NCBI RefSeq assembly: GCF_014384895.1
Contig: NZ_JACRSQ010000040.1
Coordinates: forward strand, 1 to 24,792
Direction: 5' to 3'
Origin: Bianquea renquensis
Lineage (GTDB): Bacteria > Bacillota > Clostridia > Lachnospirales > Bianqueaceae
DNA: 24,792 nt
Position 1 is the first letter of the stretch, and each line of letters starts with the position of its first letter. Shown here one piece after another: positions 1-8,873 of the stretch. Position numbers and translations under genes: made by a program. The notes under the pieces were generated by a model. That model saw only the letters and a program-made list of their open reading frames with translations. It made no database searches and was not told the origin of the DNA.

Positions 1-144
1 AAGAGGTGGAAGGAGAAGGAGGAGGCGTACCGTCGAGCGGGGATCGAGGAAGGGAGGAACCTGCTGGTGACGCGGGACGAGGAGGACGGAGGGGTGGACA
101 TGGTGAGAATCCACAACATGATCCTGCAATACCTCGTGCTGTAA
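1..144 (+). CDS. C-terminal end of an unrecognised protein (partial)
   Basis: The first frame is open from the window edge to a TAA at 142-144 and encodes 47 residues. They are strongly charged (start KRWKEKEEAY, later GIEEGRNLLVTRDEEDGGVD, end LQYLVL). The segment is plausible coding sequence: alternating Lys/Glu helix, then a strand-like LLVTRDE, then a final helix. It is GC-rich and purine-rich, unlike the AT-rich efflux gene downstream. I do not recognise the family with confidence; the LLVTRDE strand near a C-terminal helix is reminiscent of nuclease-fold ends, but this is only an impression. An overlapping open frame beginning at 6 is more repetitive and is taken as a shadow. Confidence 0.4.
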   Translation, partial: KRWKEKEEAYRRAGIEEGRNLLVTRDEEDGGVDMVRIHNMILQYLVL

Positions 145-422
145 AGGGAAAAGAGGGACGGAGCAAGACAACCCAAACCAAGGGGCTTCTCTACACAAAA
201 AGAGGTGCGTCCCCTCTTCACACATCGGCCGGTTAGGCTTTTTTTTATTGGGGAGATTTGAATAAGATAAAATAGAACCTCCTAATCACGGAAAGAGTGT
301 CTACATAGAATCTTCTTTTGCCGTTCGCCCCGGATGACTCATGGCGTTACATCCCCTGCTGTCCCATAAGGGAATGAAGAGTATGTCTTATTTTACCGGT
401 AGGCAAATAACGACTCCAAACG
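145..422. other. Intergenic stretch with no recognised gene
   Basis: Between the partial gene and the MATE promoter I see no convincing coding frame. There is a short inverted repeat (AAGAGG at about 199-204 with CCTCTT at 212-217) and an isolated T-run near 239-247, but they are not adjacent in the way a clear terminator would be. No RNA gene is recognised. Confidence 0.4.
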
Positions 423-451
423 TTGACTTTTTAGCTCTTGTATAGTATACT
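423..451 (+). promoter_or_regulatory. Sigma-A promoter for the MATE efflux gene
   Basis: TTGACT at 423-428 and TATACT at 446-451 are separated by 17 bases. Transcription should begin near 457-460, almost at the ATG of the short leader ORF at 461, so the leader would be read from a nearly leaderless message. The promoter lies upstream of the hairpin at 498-548, so the hairpin is inside the mRNA leader. Confidence 0.8.
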
Positions 452-460
452 ATAAAAAAT

Positions 461-490
461 ATGAATTGGCACTTCCTTGCCGCCGGGTAA
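461..490 (+). CDS. Putative 9-residue leader peptide (MNWHFLAAG)
   Basis: An ATG sits about 10 bases after the -10 box and opens a 9-codon frame, MNWHFLAAG, ending in TAA at 488-490, just before the terminator-like hairpin. Its place between promoter and hairpin is the classic layout of an attenuator peptide for antibiotic-resistance genes, where a stalled ribosome changes RNA folding. There is no Shine-Dalgarno sequence because the predicted start of transcription is only about 3 bases upstream, so translation would have to be leaderless. Whether it is translated is inference. Confidence 0.4.
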   Translation: MNWHFLAAG

Positions 491-497
491 GGAGTTA

Positions 498-554
498 AGC
501 GTCAGACTTTCTATCGTTAGGCCTTTGAAGATAGAAAGTTCTGACGCTATTTTT
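498..554 (+). terminator. Terminator-like attenuator hairpin upstream of MATE gene
   Basis: The arms 498-515 and 530-548 pair over 18 base pairs with one bulged T at 540. The loop is 14 bases, and the right arm runs into ATTTTT (549-554). It ends only 21 bases before the start codon and lies between the promoter and the gene, so it cannot be the terminator of an upstream gene alone. It fits transcription attenuation of the efflux pump. Confidence 0.75.
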
Positions 555-575
555 GTGCGATTTTAGGAGGAAGAT

Positions 576-1871
576 ATGGAACAAAAATCCAGCATGCGGG
601 ATTTTGCCCGCTATACAATTCTAAGCGTATTAGGAACATTAGGTGTATCCTGTTACATTTTAGCTGATACCTTTTTCGTCTCAAAAGGCGTGGGTACTGA
701 CGGACTTGCAGCCTTAAACCTTGCCATTCCTGTCTATAACTTCATTCACGGAACAGGACTTATGCTTGGCATGGGCGGTGCGACAAAATTATCAGTCTGC
801 AAAAGTCAAGGCAAACAGGAAGAAGTGAATCGATTTTTTACGAATACCGTATACCTTGCCATATTGTTTTCAGGGGCATTTTTTCTGCTTGGTCTATTCT
901 TTTCAGATCAGTTGGCAATACTTTTAGGGGCGGATGCAAATGTATTGGAAATGACAGATACTTATTTGAAATGGCTGCTGCTTTTTGCACCTGCTTTTAT
1001 TTTAAATGATGTGCTTCTCTGTTTTGTCAGGAATGATGAAAGTCCACAGCTTTCGATGATTGCTATGTTAATCGGCAGTTTTTCCAATATTGTGCTTGAT
1101 TATATCTTTATTTTTCCAATGCAGATGGGCATCTTCGGAGCTATTTTTGCCACTGGATTATCGCCAATTATCAGTATCGTTATGATGCTCCCACATTGGA
1201 CTAGAAAGAAAAACACTTTTCATTTTGTAAAGACGAAGATGGAAGCCAATATTGTAAAGCAGGATTTAACGCTAGGATTTCCCTCTTTGATTGCTCAGCT
1301 TTCCTCTGGAATTGTGATGATTGTTTTTAATGCAATCATACTGAAATTAGAGGGGAATACAGGAGTTGCCGCTTACGGTGTAGTGGCCAATATATCGCTT
1401 GTGATTGTTGCGGTGTTTACGGGTATTGCACAAGGGGTTCAGCCGCTGATTAGTACCTTTTACGGTGGCGGAAATGATAAGCAGGCAAGAACAGTACTGC
1501 GGTATGCTATGACAACGATGCTGACCATATCCTGTGCAGTGTATCTACTGATTTTTGTTTTTGCACGGCCGATTACCACTGTTTTCAATAGCGAAAACAA
1601 TACAGAATTGCAGCGTATTGCTGTACAAGGACTGAAACTGTACTTTCTATCCGTTGTATTTGTCGGATACAATAGTATCCTGGCAACATTTTTTACTTCG
1701 ATTGAAAAAGCATTGCCGGCTCATATTCTGTCGGTTTTACGAGGGCTTATCCTGATTATTCCGATAGCATTTTTCCTGTCGGCATTGTGGGAAATGACAG
1801 GTGTGTGGCTTACCTATCCGATAACTGAATTTCTTGTTGCACTGCTGGGATTTATCATGTATCAGCATTAA
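576..1871 (+). CDS. MATE-family multidrug efflux transporter
   Basis: The 431-residue product is almost wholly hydrophobic, with about 12 membrane segments in two similar halves. Near the N terminus it reads SVLGTLGVSCYILADTFFVS, the typical first helix of MATE transporters (MepA/DinF-like), and GLMLGMGGATKLS follows in helix 2. MATE pumps export cationic drugs in exchange for Na+ or H+ across the cytoplasmic membrane. AGGAGG at 565-570 lies 5 bases before the ATG and fixes the start. Length is slightly below the usual ~450 residues; the end at MYQH is abrupt, so the extreme C terminus may be shortened. Expression is probably controlled by the leader hairpin at 498-554. Substrate is not predictable. 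Confidence 0.9.
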   Translation: MEQKSSMRDFARYTILSVLGTLGVSCYILADTFFVSKGVGTDGLAALNLAIPVYNFIHGTGLMLGMGGATKLSVCKSQGKQEEVNRFFTNTVYLAILFSGAFFLLGLFFSDQLAILLGADANVLEMTDTYLKWLLLFAPAFILNDVLLCFVRNDESPQLSMIAMLIGSFSNIVLDYIFIFPMQMGIFGAIFATGLSPIISIVMMLPHWTRKKNTFHFVKTKMEANIVKQDLTLGFPSLIAQLSSGIVMIVFNAIILKLEGNTGVAAYGVVANISLVIVAVFTGIAQGVQPLISTFYGGGNDKQARTVLRYAMTTMLTISCAVYLLIFVFARPITTVFNSENNTELQRIAVQGLKLYFLSVVFVGYNSILATFFTSIEKALPAHILSVLRGLILIIPIAFFLSALWEMTGVWLTYPITEFLVALLGFIMYQH

Positions 1872-1959
1872 ACTTGTATTCTTTTGAAAATGCTAAGCAG
1901 TAGATGAATAGAAATGCCTTTTCGGTTGGGCATTACATCAAAAGCCTAGCGATCGAATG

Positions 1960-1993
1960 GTCGAAAATTCGATAGTAGTGTTGAATTTTCGAC
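1960..1993. promoter_or_regulatory. Near-palindromic operator upstream of the XRE regulator
   Basis: GTCGAAAATTCGA (1960-1972) and TTGAATTTTCGAC (1981-1993) are inverted copies with 12 of 13 matching positions, separated by 8 bases. The left copy is itself a palindrome (TCGAAAATTCGA). The repeat abuts the -35 box at 2001, where a dimeric repressor or activator would act. The small helix-turn-helix protein encoded next is the obvious candidate ligand, which would make the gene autoregulated; this is inference. Confidence 0.6.
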
Positions 1994-2000
1994 AAAAAGA

Positions 2001-2029
2001 TTGAAAAATCAGGTTAAAAGTGATATAGT
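2001..2029 (+). promoter_or_regulatory. Sigma-A promoter for the XRE regulator
   Basis: TTGAAA at 2001-2006 and TATAGT at 2024-2029 have a 17-base spacer. Predicted start of transcription is near 2036, giving a short leader with GGGAGG at 2046-2051. No other clear promoter is seen before the WYL gene, so this one may drive both genes. Confidence 0.7.
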
Positions 2030-2059
2030 TAGTTAAAAAAGATGAGGGAGGATTGCACT

Positions 2060-2275
2060 ATGAATGTAACATATAAAAAGCTTTGGAAGTTATTGATAGA
2101 TAAACAGATTACAGCTGCAGATATCAGAAGAGCAACAGAATTGTCATCATGTACCATGAGCAAACTTAGGCATGACGAACCCGTAAGCATTACCGTGCTC
2201 TTGAAAGTCGCTGCAGTTCTAGATTGCGATATAAGTGACATGTGTGAATTCGAAAAATCCAGTGTCGATAGATAA
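2060..2275 (+). CDS. Small Cro/C1-type (XRE) helix-turn-helix regulator
   Basis: The protein has 71 residues from the ATG at 2060, which follows a GGGAGG site by 8 bases; an in-frame ATG at 2042 lacks a ribosome binding site. Most of the protein is one helix-turn-helix domain: KKLWKLLIDKQITAADIRRA is helices 1-2, ELSSCTMSKLRHDEPVSI the recognition region, then LLKVAAVLDCDISDM. This matches the compact XRE regulators common in Firmicutes beside accessory genes. It lies downstream of a near-palindromic operator and 103 bases upstream of the WYL-domain gene on the same strand, suggesting it controls that gene and itself. Confidence 0.85.
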   Translation: MNVTYKKLWKLLIDKQITAADIRRATELSSCTMSKLRHDEPVSITVLLKVAAVLDCDISDMCEFEKSSVDR

Positions 2276-2378
2276 ATTTATTATCTCGACCAAGAAATAG
2301 CTTTTTCATAATGGCGAGCAGCTGAGGAGTATGGATCTGGGCAAATAATGAAAGCCAAGAGATTGCAGGGGGGTTTAT

Positions 2379-5219
2379 ATGCCAGTGGATGCGGAGCTTA
2401 TTAGCTCGGAGAACTTCAACATAAAATTCAAAAACTACCTTAGAGATTTCTACATCTATCAGTTTAAAGAAAGAGGAAGCGATTTCAAGATAAGGGGAAC
2501 TAATGATAAGTCGGATTTGAACAAAGACATTATCGATGGAACTTTTTATCCTGATGCAAAGCGTCTTCGTTATGTTTTGGAACAGGATGCCGGCGTTCAG
2601 TGGAGCAAGGGGGATTTTGTAGATTTAAAAAAAGGGAAAATCAACACGAATAGAGAAAACAAGCGTGTTGAATGTGTGACTGTCGATGCTAGAAGAATAT
2701 CGAACAATCCATTCTTTTCTTTGTATCAGCACTGTAGTGAGAGCGCATTATATGCTGGAACACATTTTTCTTTTACCTATGCCTTACTTATGTATTTTCA
2801 ACTTGGAAAAAAAGTTCATAGAGCAGACTATTCTCCTTTGAAAGCTGACAAGGCAGTCGAATTAAACGATTACTTAAAAGAAATAGCGACGCTCGTTGAA
2901 TCCGAGGTCCGCCGGCATAATCCAAAGCCATGGGACGAACTCTCTGAAGACGACAAAGAGAAGTTTGCACTAGAGGCCATAGAACGTTTTTCCAAAGATC
3001 ATGACGGATTAGAGGAAGTATACGACCACATGATCCTTAATAAAAAAAGAATAGTTTTCTCCAACGGTGAATTTGTTTTAGAAGATGACACCGATAATTT
3101 TATAGAAAAAAACACTCTGTTTTATGTAATGCAGCATTATAATGTCGAAGTCGATGACAAGCAATTTGGAAACAAAATGCGAGAGTTGACACGACTTGGC
3201 GTTGTAAACGCCAAAAAAATTGGACAGCGCATTTATTATTCGGTATCAGATGTTTTTATAGATGACATGCTAGGGGATGACAAGGATCTTCAGGTTCGCT
3301 TCTCCGATATGATTTCATTTTTTTCACAAGTCAGTTTACTTGGGGAAATCGGGAGTTATATATCGGATCGGTTACCTGGATACAAAAGTGACAGCATTTA
3401 TTACAAGCATAACTATCTCAAGCGTGCATTGAATGATTACAACAATATCGATTTGCTGTATGCTATAAAGAATGGTTTATGGATTGCAATAGAGTACCGG
3501 AATGCGGCTATTCGCGATCTCAACTATCAATGTTTCATTTGTTATCCGATCGAAATACGTGAAAGTGTCACAGATGGAAGGCAATATCTTTTGTATTATC
3601 ACCCCGGTTATCGTAGCGTGTCGGCTCTTAGAATAGAATTTATAGATAGTATCACTATGGGTCACATGACTCCGGGTGTACACTTTGAAGAAGACATGGA
3701 GCGAGCAAAAAAATTAATTTCGTATACCTGGGGGACTGCATTTCGTGATTTCCAAAACGGAAATGTCAAGGCGTTATTTGAGCCCAACAGGGTTCGTATT
3801 ATTGTTTGTTGCAGCGAAAAAGAAGCATTCATAAAATCACGTATACAACGCGAAATTCGAAATTGTGCAGATTTTGATGAGATGGAGTTGGATGGATATG
3901 GGCACTGCCTCGAATTAGTCGCTGAGGTGGCCAATCCTTGGGAAATGCTTCAATGGCTTAGAAGTTACACGACAAGAATTGTGACAGTTGAGATTAACGG
4001 AGAAGAGTATGATGGCTTTGTGGAAGATGTTGCAAAGACGTATGAGTCCTACTTTGATCCATTTTCTGCTAAGGCAGAAACCGACACTTTGTGGAATTCA
4101 GAAAAAAGTGTTTTGCTCGAATCTATTGATGACAGCTTTACGCCGACAGATGACATGCACAGTCTACTTTTTAACGAGATATTTGGAATCTCATTTAATA
4201 AGCTGGGCGAGTTGCTTTTGTCGATTGCAAGAAAAGGAACCATTGCAAGAGAGCACATAAAAGAAATGAAGAACGCCTATGCAGATTTTTTCTCCTCTGA
4301 ACAATTTTCAGATATTGTCCAATGGGAGACTGCAGACAGACGTTTAGAGCAAGCAGATGGGTTTGTTCGGGCTTTTGTAAACTTCTCGGGGAATTATGTG
4401 AATTCCATCTTCTCAATTGCGGATGGAGGTATCATCAAAAAGGCAAAGGACCTTCTCCCTCTTACTTCCCTCGAAATTCAGTGGCTACAAAATATACTGA
4501 CCCATCCATTGGCAAAGTGCTTTTTGTCAGACGGTGAAATTAAGCAATTCATTGAATGGCTACCTGAGATGGATTGGTTTGATATACACTCAGTCGTCCT
4601 GCACGATCAATTTTTGGATGTTGAAACTTTTTATCAGCAACAGAACTTTGGATCCTCGGTTAAAAATATTATGAGGGCAATCAGGGAAAAGCGAGAGGTG
4701 AATATCAAGTATAAATCGCAGTATGGAAGAGTTTCTGTTTATGCGTGCGCTCCCGCATATATCGAGTATTCAAAGCGTGATAACCGAATCAGGGTTCATG
4801 CTGTAGGTAAGTCTAAGGCGGTAAAAACATTTAATTTAGAGCGAATACTCGATGTGTGCGTTACTGACAATTACTTTGATGCAGAGGAAAACAAAAAAGA
4901 AATAGACAATTACATTCGAGGAAACGAACGAGAGCTTGTTGTCTTCTTTAACGAGACGAAGAATGTGCCGGATAGAATACTAACGGAGTTTTCCTGTTTC
5001 AAGAAAAAATGTGTCAAGTGGGGCAATGACAGATACAGAATGACATTGTATTACGACAAAGAAGATAAGCGGGAGATCATAGTGCGTTTGCTGAGCTATG
5101 GGGCATCAGTCTATGTTTTTGATGATACGGGAGATGTTCGCCACGAGCTAATTGAACGACTAGAACATCAACTGGAGTTGTCAAAGCGTATAGACGGTAT
5201 TCTGCCCAGAGAACAGTAA
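2379..5219 (+). CDS. Large protein with two WYL domains
   Basis: The 946-residue product is preceded by AGGGGGG at 2367-2373, 5 bases from ATG. WYL domains are SH3-like ligand sensors found in bacterial regulators, often in defence loci. Here there appear to be two WYL-WCX units. The first spans roughly residues 355-430 (IKNGLWIAIEYRN, later RQYLLYYHPGYRSVSALRIE) with a WCX-like segment at ~470-550. The second spans ~762-830 (MRAIREKREVNIKYKS, IRVHAVGKSKAVKTFNLERI) with WCX at ~850-930. The stretch near 693-730 (PLTSLEIQWLQNIL, then FLSDGEIKQFIEWL) is typical of proteins that precede a WYL domain. Residues ~246-290 could form a winged helix. The N-terminal 240 residues are unrecognised. It may regulate or partner the Sel1-HEPN gene that follows. 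Confidence 0.8.
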   Translation: MPVDAELISSENFNIKFKNYLRDFYIYQFKERGSDFKIRGTNDKSDLNKDIIDGTFYPDAKRLRYVLEQDAGVQWSKGDFVDLKKGKINTNRENKRVECVTVDARRISNNPFFSLYQHCSESALYAGTHFSFTYALLMYFQLGKKVHRADYSPLKADKAVELNDYLKEIATLVESEVRRHNPKPWDELSEDDKEKFALEAIERFSKDHDGLEEVYDHMILNKKRIVFSNGEFVLEDDTDNFIEKNTLFYVMQHYNVEVDDKQFGNKMRELTRLGVVNAKKIGQRIYYSVSDVFIDDMLGDDKDLQVRFSDMISFFSQVSLLGEIGSYISDRLPGYKSDSIYYKHNYLKRALNDYNNIDLLYAIKNGLWIAIEYRNAAIRDLNYQCFICYPIEIRESVTDGRQYLLYYHPGYRSVSALRIEFIDSITMGHMTPGVHFEEDMERAKKLISYTWGTAFRDFQNGNVKALFEPNRVRIIVCCSEKEAFIKSRIQREIRNCADFDEMELDGYGHCLELVAEVANPWEMLQWLRSYTTRIVTVEINGEEYDGFVEDVAKTYESYFDPFSAKAETDTLWNSEKSVLLESIDDSFTPTDDMHSLLFNEIFGISFNKLGELLLSIARKGTIAREHIKEMKNAYADFFSSEQFSDIVQWETADRRLEQADGFVRAFVNFSGNYVNSIFSIADGGIIKKAKDLLPLTSLEIQWLQNILTHPLAKCFLSDGEIKQFIEWLPEMDWFDIHSVVLHDQFLDVETFYQQQNFGSSVKNIMRAIREKREVNIKYKSQYGRVSVYACAPAYIEYSKRDNRIRVHAVGKSKAVKTFNLERILDVCVTDNYFDAEENKKEIDNYIRGNERELVVFFNETKNVPDRILTEFSCFKKKCVKWGNDRYRMTLYYDKEDKREIIVRLLSYGASVYVFDDTGDVRHELIERLEHQLELSKRIDGILPREQ

Positions 5220-5228
5220 AAGCTCTAG

Positions 5229-5362
5229 GGGGGATCCGAAGAGGAAGCGGATCATTACCTCAACTTTAGTTTCTTCACGATCCATTTCAAGGTCTACGAA
5301 ATAAATTATAATAAAGACATCATCCATCTCAACGATGAAGAAATTCAGAGTTTAATTTTGTA
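5229..5362 (+). pseudogene. Possible decayed coding fragment
   Basis: In the gap between the WYL and Sel1 genes one frame is open for 44 codons with no ATG. It ends in a TAG at 5360-5362 and has a protein-like composition (for example FTIHFKVYEINYNKDIIHLN, ending EEIQSLIL). It looks like the C-terminal end of a lost gene rather than random DNA, but no family is recognised and the length is small. Treat as a weak call. Confidence 0.25.
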
Positions 5363-5432
5363 GATTGACTGGCTTTGCATTGCTGTCGGGAAATCGGGAA
5401 AAAAGATGCGTATTTGATTCAGGAGGAAGACC

Positions 5433-8400
5433 ATGGAAAAGTATAATAGGCAATATGCCGAGGCATTGAGACAACAAAAGAACTATGATGAATTGTTTAC
5501 ATACGTTTCTAAATTTAAAAACAGTAACTCTCCCGAGGCCTTAACTATGCTTTCCGACTGCTACTATTTTGGACTTGGAACTAAAAAAGATCATGTTCTG
5601 TGTTTTGAATGTGATAGCTTAGCCGCTGAAACAGGTAACGCGGATTCAATTGCCGCTTTGGGCTATGATTTTGAGTGGGGCGTAGGCGTCGATGTTAATT
5701 TTGATAAGGCCGTAGAGCTATATGAGAAATCTTCATCGATGGGATCGACAAAGGGATCCACTTACCTTGGTGCTTGTTATGAGTATGGAACAGGTGTAGA
5801 AAAAGATGTGAAGAAGGCCTTTGATCTATACCAACATGCGGCAGAACTGGGGTATGCAAAAGCACAGCGGTTACTCGGAACTTGTTTTGAAAACGGAATT
5901 GGTGTAGAGGTTGACAAAGCTAAGGCTGTCGAATGGTATTTAAAATCTGCCATGCAGGATAATGAAATTGCGCAAAGATATCTTGCAATCTGCTATGAAA
6001 ATGGTGAAGGAGTCGAAGTTGATCAAGAAAAAGCGGTTGAATGGTACTTTAAGTCAGCGAATCTGGACGACAAGATATCACAGCGAGAAATTGGTACTCG
6101 GTTTTACCATGGAAATGGTGTAGAAAAGAATTTAGATAAAGCTGCAGAATGGTTAAAAAAAGCGGCCGATCAAGATGATGCTATCGCCATGGTCTATCTC
6201 TCGACCATTTATATGTGCGATGAGGAATCGAAGGCAAAGCAGATAGAAGCATTCAAGTATCTACAGTCAGTTGTAACGTTAAGGGATGAGAAAGATTATT
6301 TTTATTATCTTGCCTGTGAATGTCTTGCTGATTTTTATATGTCAGGACTAGGGGATATTGAAATCGATCTGAGGAAGGCCTTTGATTTCTATCAAATTGC
6401 CGCCGAAGGAAATATCGAGTCTGCCATATTAAATTTAGCAGCCTGTTATGAGAAAGGAAATGGGGTCGCCCCAGATTCCCGCAAAGCCATTGAATTATAT
6501 GAAAAGGGTGTCGATTCAATCGGCGATTTATTAAATAGGGCAGAATGCTACACAACTCTGGGCGATCTGTGCTCAGAGTTTGATGAAGATGTCATGCAAA
6601 GAAAATCAGACGAGTATTTTACAAAGGCCCGCCATCTCTATGAGGAGCTTACCAGTCAAGGCGATTCGGAAGCTGAACTCCAACTTGGACGAATGTATTA
6701 CAAAGGAAAAGGAGTTCAAAAAGATGGAGGTAAAGCGTTTTCTATTTTTGAGAAGGCTGTAAGAAACACGAATGATGGGATAAGTAAATACTACCTAGCG
6801 CGATGCTATCTTCGGGGCGTTGGCGTCGACGTGAACTTAAAAAAAGCCTTTGCTCTATTCAAAAGCGCAGCTCTGGATGACGGACATATTCTCTCCCACC
6901 TATTCTTAATATACTGCTACCAACATGGTCTTGGAACGAGAGCGGATTATAAAGTTGCCAATAAACTAATGCTAGAAATAGAAACCATAAGTGAACGAGA
7001 GAATGGCGAATACAGTGGATATATTAATCTGTACAAGGGTATTTCTTACTATCACGGCGTTGGCATAAAAAAGGACATTCAAAAAGCCGCTTCATACTTT
7101 AGGCAGTCAAAAGGGTTGGGGAGCATCTTGTACGCTCCTATTTGCGAGGGCGATTTCTCAAAAGCAGATCTACTCGGACTGATTTATTCCAGAGCAAGCC
7201 TAACGGAAGGGTTTTTAATTTATACTGATGAGGAACGAGCTAGACAATTTCTTATGCTAGCGTACAGAAATGATTGCATTAGCGAAACCGGTGCAATCAC
7301 CCTCAACGCATTGTTAAGGAAAACCAGAGCCAATAAAAGGGATAGGCGGTATGCTTTTGATGTTGTTTCAAGTGAGATGCAATCTGAGAAAAATAATGCA
7401 CAACGGCAAAGAATTCTCGGACAACACTTTTACTACGGCTATGGGATAAAGCAAGATTACGCAAAGGCCCTCTCCTATTTTGAAAAGGCCTGTTCAACGG
7501 GAGACGATCTCGCGCGCGTTTATGTTGCAATTTGCTACGCAAACGGGCGTGGAGTGGAAGTGAATTTAGAAACAGCGAGAAACACACTTGAATGTGCGCC
7601 CGGATTGCGAGGAAATATATCAAATGCTCTCCTTGGAATGCTAATCTATGCTGGATCATGGGGATTTGAAAAAAACAGGGATAAAGGTCTAAATATCCTG
7701 CAGGATACCAGAAAGATTCCTCGATATAATTATTATTTCGAACTCTTATCCTCATTACGAGGAGAGGCATATACTTCGCTATTACTGGACAACTTTTTTT
7801 CAAGCCTGCATTTTAGTTTTGATCCAAGCAAGAGATCCAAATATCGTTTCGGGCAGTTATACAGAGCAATAGGGCTTCTCCTTCTCAGAAATCCGAATTC
7901 AACGAATCTATCAAAAAAAGAGATACTCCAAATGCTATTAGATCAGAGGAAGGAGCAAATTGAAAATCAAGATGCGATACTAGGAATACTTAGTCACATT
8001 AGTTCTAATACTGATTTAATTTCAGAGATACGAGATGACCAAATAGCTGTTATCGAGAATCTCAGGACAATACTGGAATATGTGACGGAGCAAAAAAACT
8101 CGATGCCGGATGAAAGAACACTCAGATTTCTAGATGAAGAGCAGATTGAACTTGTAAGGGAGAAGTTTATTCATGAAACCGCGCAGAGAATAATAAATAC
8201 CTTGCAGGAGGATATTCCCTCGATAGACCATGAAGAGGGATTGCTGAAGGAAATGTTTGGCACCTATTGGGACAAACTCGATACATATACCCGCAAAGCG
8301 TTGATTTCCGCAAAAGTATTCTTTGCCAATTGTAACAGGGCCACTTATGCTGTTTTAGACTATTCCGGAATCATTGTCTCAGCAACATCTGCTCTAGAAA

Positions 8401-8873
8401 ACGAGCTAAAGCGAAGATTTTTTACTGGCTACCAGAAGTACTTGTTTAGCACATGCGGAACACCATCAGACGGGATGTGGCCAGAATCGATGTTGTTTTA
8501 CAATAGACAAGGAAAGGCCGTCAAAAACAATAACTTCACTTTGGGGTCTATGCCATACATTTTTGAATGCAGCGGAGATGATGCGAAAAAATTAAATATG
8601 TATCTTGAAACCATCTTAGATGATGTCTATAAACAAAAGGGGATTCAAGCATTTAAATGTAAGGGCTCAGACGGCATGAGCTTTATTGACAAATGTGAAA
8701 ACGTACGATGTACCTATCGAAATGCAGCAGCTCATACTGAGCCTGTATCTCGGGAAGAAGCGGAAGCGTGTTGCAATGATATTATCGGTCCTCTTGAGGC
8801 ATCGAAAAAGTTGGGACAAGTTCAGGGATTGCTGCTCCAACTTGTTCATATGACAAGCAACTATTCCAAATAA
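5433..8873 (+). CDS. Sel1-repeat protein with C-terminal HEPN-like domain
   Basis: The product has 1146 residues; AGGAGG at 5421-5426 lies 6 bases before ATG. Residues ~35-800 are a long solenoid of about 14-15 Sel1 (TPR-like) repeats of ~36 residues with the signature LG..Y..G.GV..D..KA..Y, for example LGACYEYGTGVEKDVKKAF. Such solenoids bind other proteins. The last ~200 residues differ: a helix with ATSALENELKRRFF, and near the end CTYRNAAAHTEP, where R1096-N-A-A-A-H1101 fits the R-x4-6-H motif of HEPN ribonucleases. This suggests a sensor or scaffold fused to an RNase effector, as in many abortive-infection proteins. No signal peptide or membrane segment is seen, so it is cytosolic. It shares strand with the WYL gene 213 bases upstream and ends in a strong terminator. 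The HEPN call rests on the motif only. Confidence 0.75.
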   Translation: MEKYNRQYAEALRQQKNYDELFTYVSKFKNSNSPEALTMLSDCYYFGLGTKKDHVLCFECDSLAAETGNADSIAALGYDFEWGVGVDVNFDKAVELYEKSSSMGSTKGSTYLGACYEYGTGVEKDVKKAFDLYQHAAELGYAKAQRLLGTCFENGIGVEVDKAKAVEWYLKSAMQDNEIAQRYLAICYENGEGVEVDQEKAVEWYFKSANLDDKISQREIGTRFYHGNGVEKNLDKAAEWLKKAADQDDAIAMVYLSTIYMCDEESKAKQIEAFKYLQSVVTLRDEKDYFYYLACECLADFYMSGLGDIEIDLRKAFDFYQIAAEGNIESAILNLAACYEKGNGVAPDSRKAIELYEKGVDSIGDLLNRAECYTTLGDLCSEFDEDVMQRKSDEYFTKARHLYEELTSQGDSEAELQLGRMYYKGKGVQKDGGKAFSIFEKAVRNTNDGISKYYLARCYLRGVGVDVNLKKAFALFKSAALDDGHILSHLFLIYCYQHGLGTRADYKVANKLMLEIETISERENGEYSGYINLYKGISYYHGVGIKKDIQKAASYFRQSKGLGSILYAPICEGDFSKADLLGLIYSRASLTEGFLIYTDEERARQFLMLAYRNDCISETGAITLNALLRKTRANKRDRRYAFDVVSSEMQSEKNNAQRQRILGQHFYYGYGIKQDYAKALSYFEKACSTGDDLARVYVAICYANGRGVEVNLETARNTLECAPGLRGNISNALLGMLIYAGSWGFEKNRDKGLNILQDTRKIPRYNYYFELLSSLRGEAYTSLLLDNFFSSLHFSFDPSKRSKYRFGQLYRAIGLLLLRNPNSTNLSKKEILQMLLDQRKEQIENQDAILGILSHISSNTDLISEIRDDQIAVIENLRTILEYVTEQKNSMPDERTLRFLDEEQIELVREKFIHETAQRIINTLQEDIPSIDHEEGLLKEMFGTYWDKLDTYTRKALISAKVFFANCNRATYAVLDYSGIIVSATSALENELKRRFFTGYQKYLFSTCGTPSDGMWPESMLFYNRQGKAVKNNNFTLGSMPYIFECSGDDAKKLNMYLETILDDVYKQKGIQAFKCKGSDGMSFIDKCENVRCTYRNAAAHTEPVSREEAEACCNDIIGPLEASKKLGQVQGLLLQLVHMTSNYSK

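Noticed and set aside
6..236. Open frame of 76 codons at the left edge
   Set aside because: Highly repetitive Gly/Arg/Glu composition, no ribosome binding site, and the overlapping first frame gives more protein-like sequence.
7303..7803. 166-codon minus-strand ORF inside the Sel1 gene
   Set aside because: Antisense shadow of a well-supported repeat protein; no ribosome binding site or recognisable domain.
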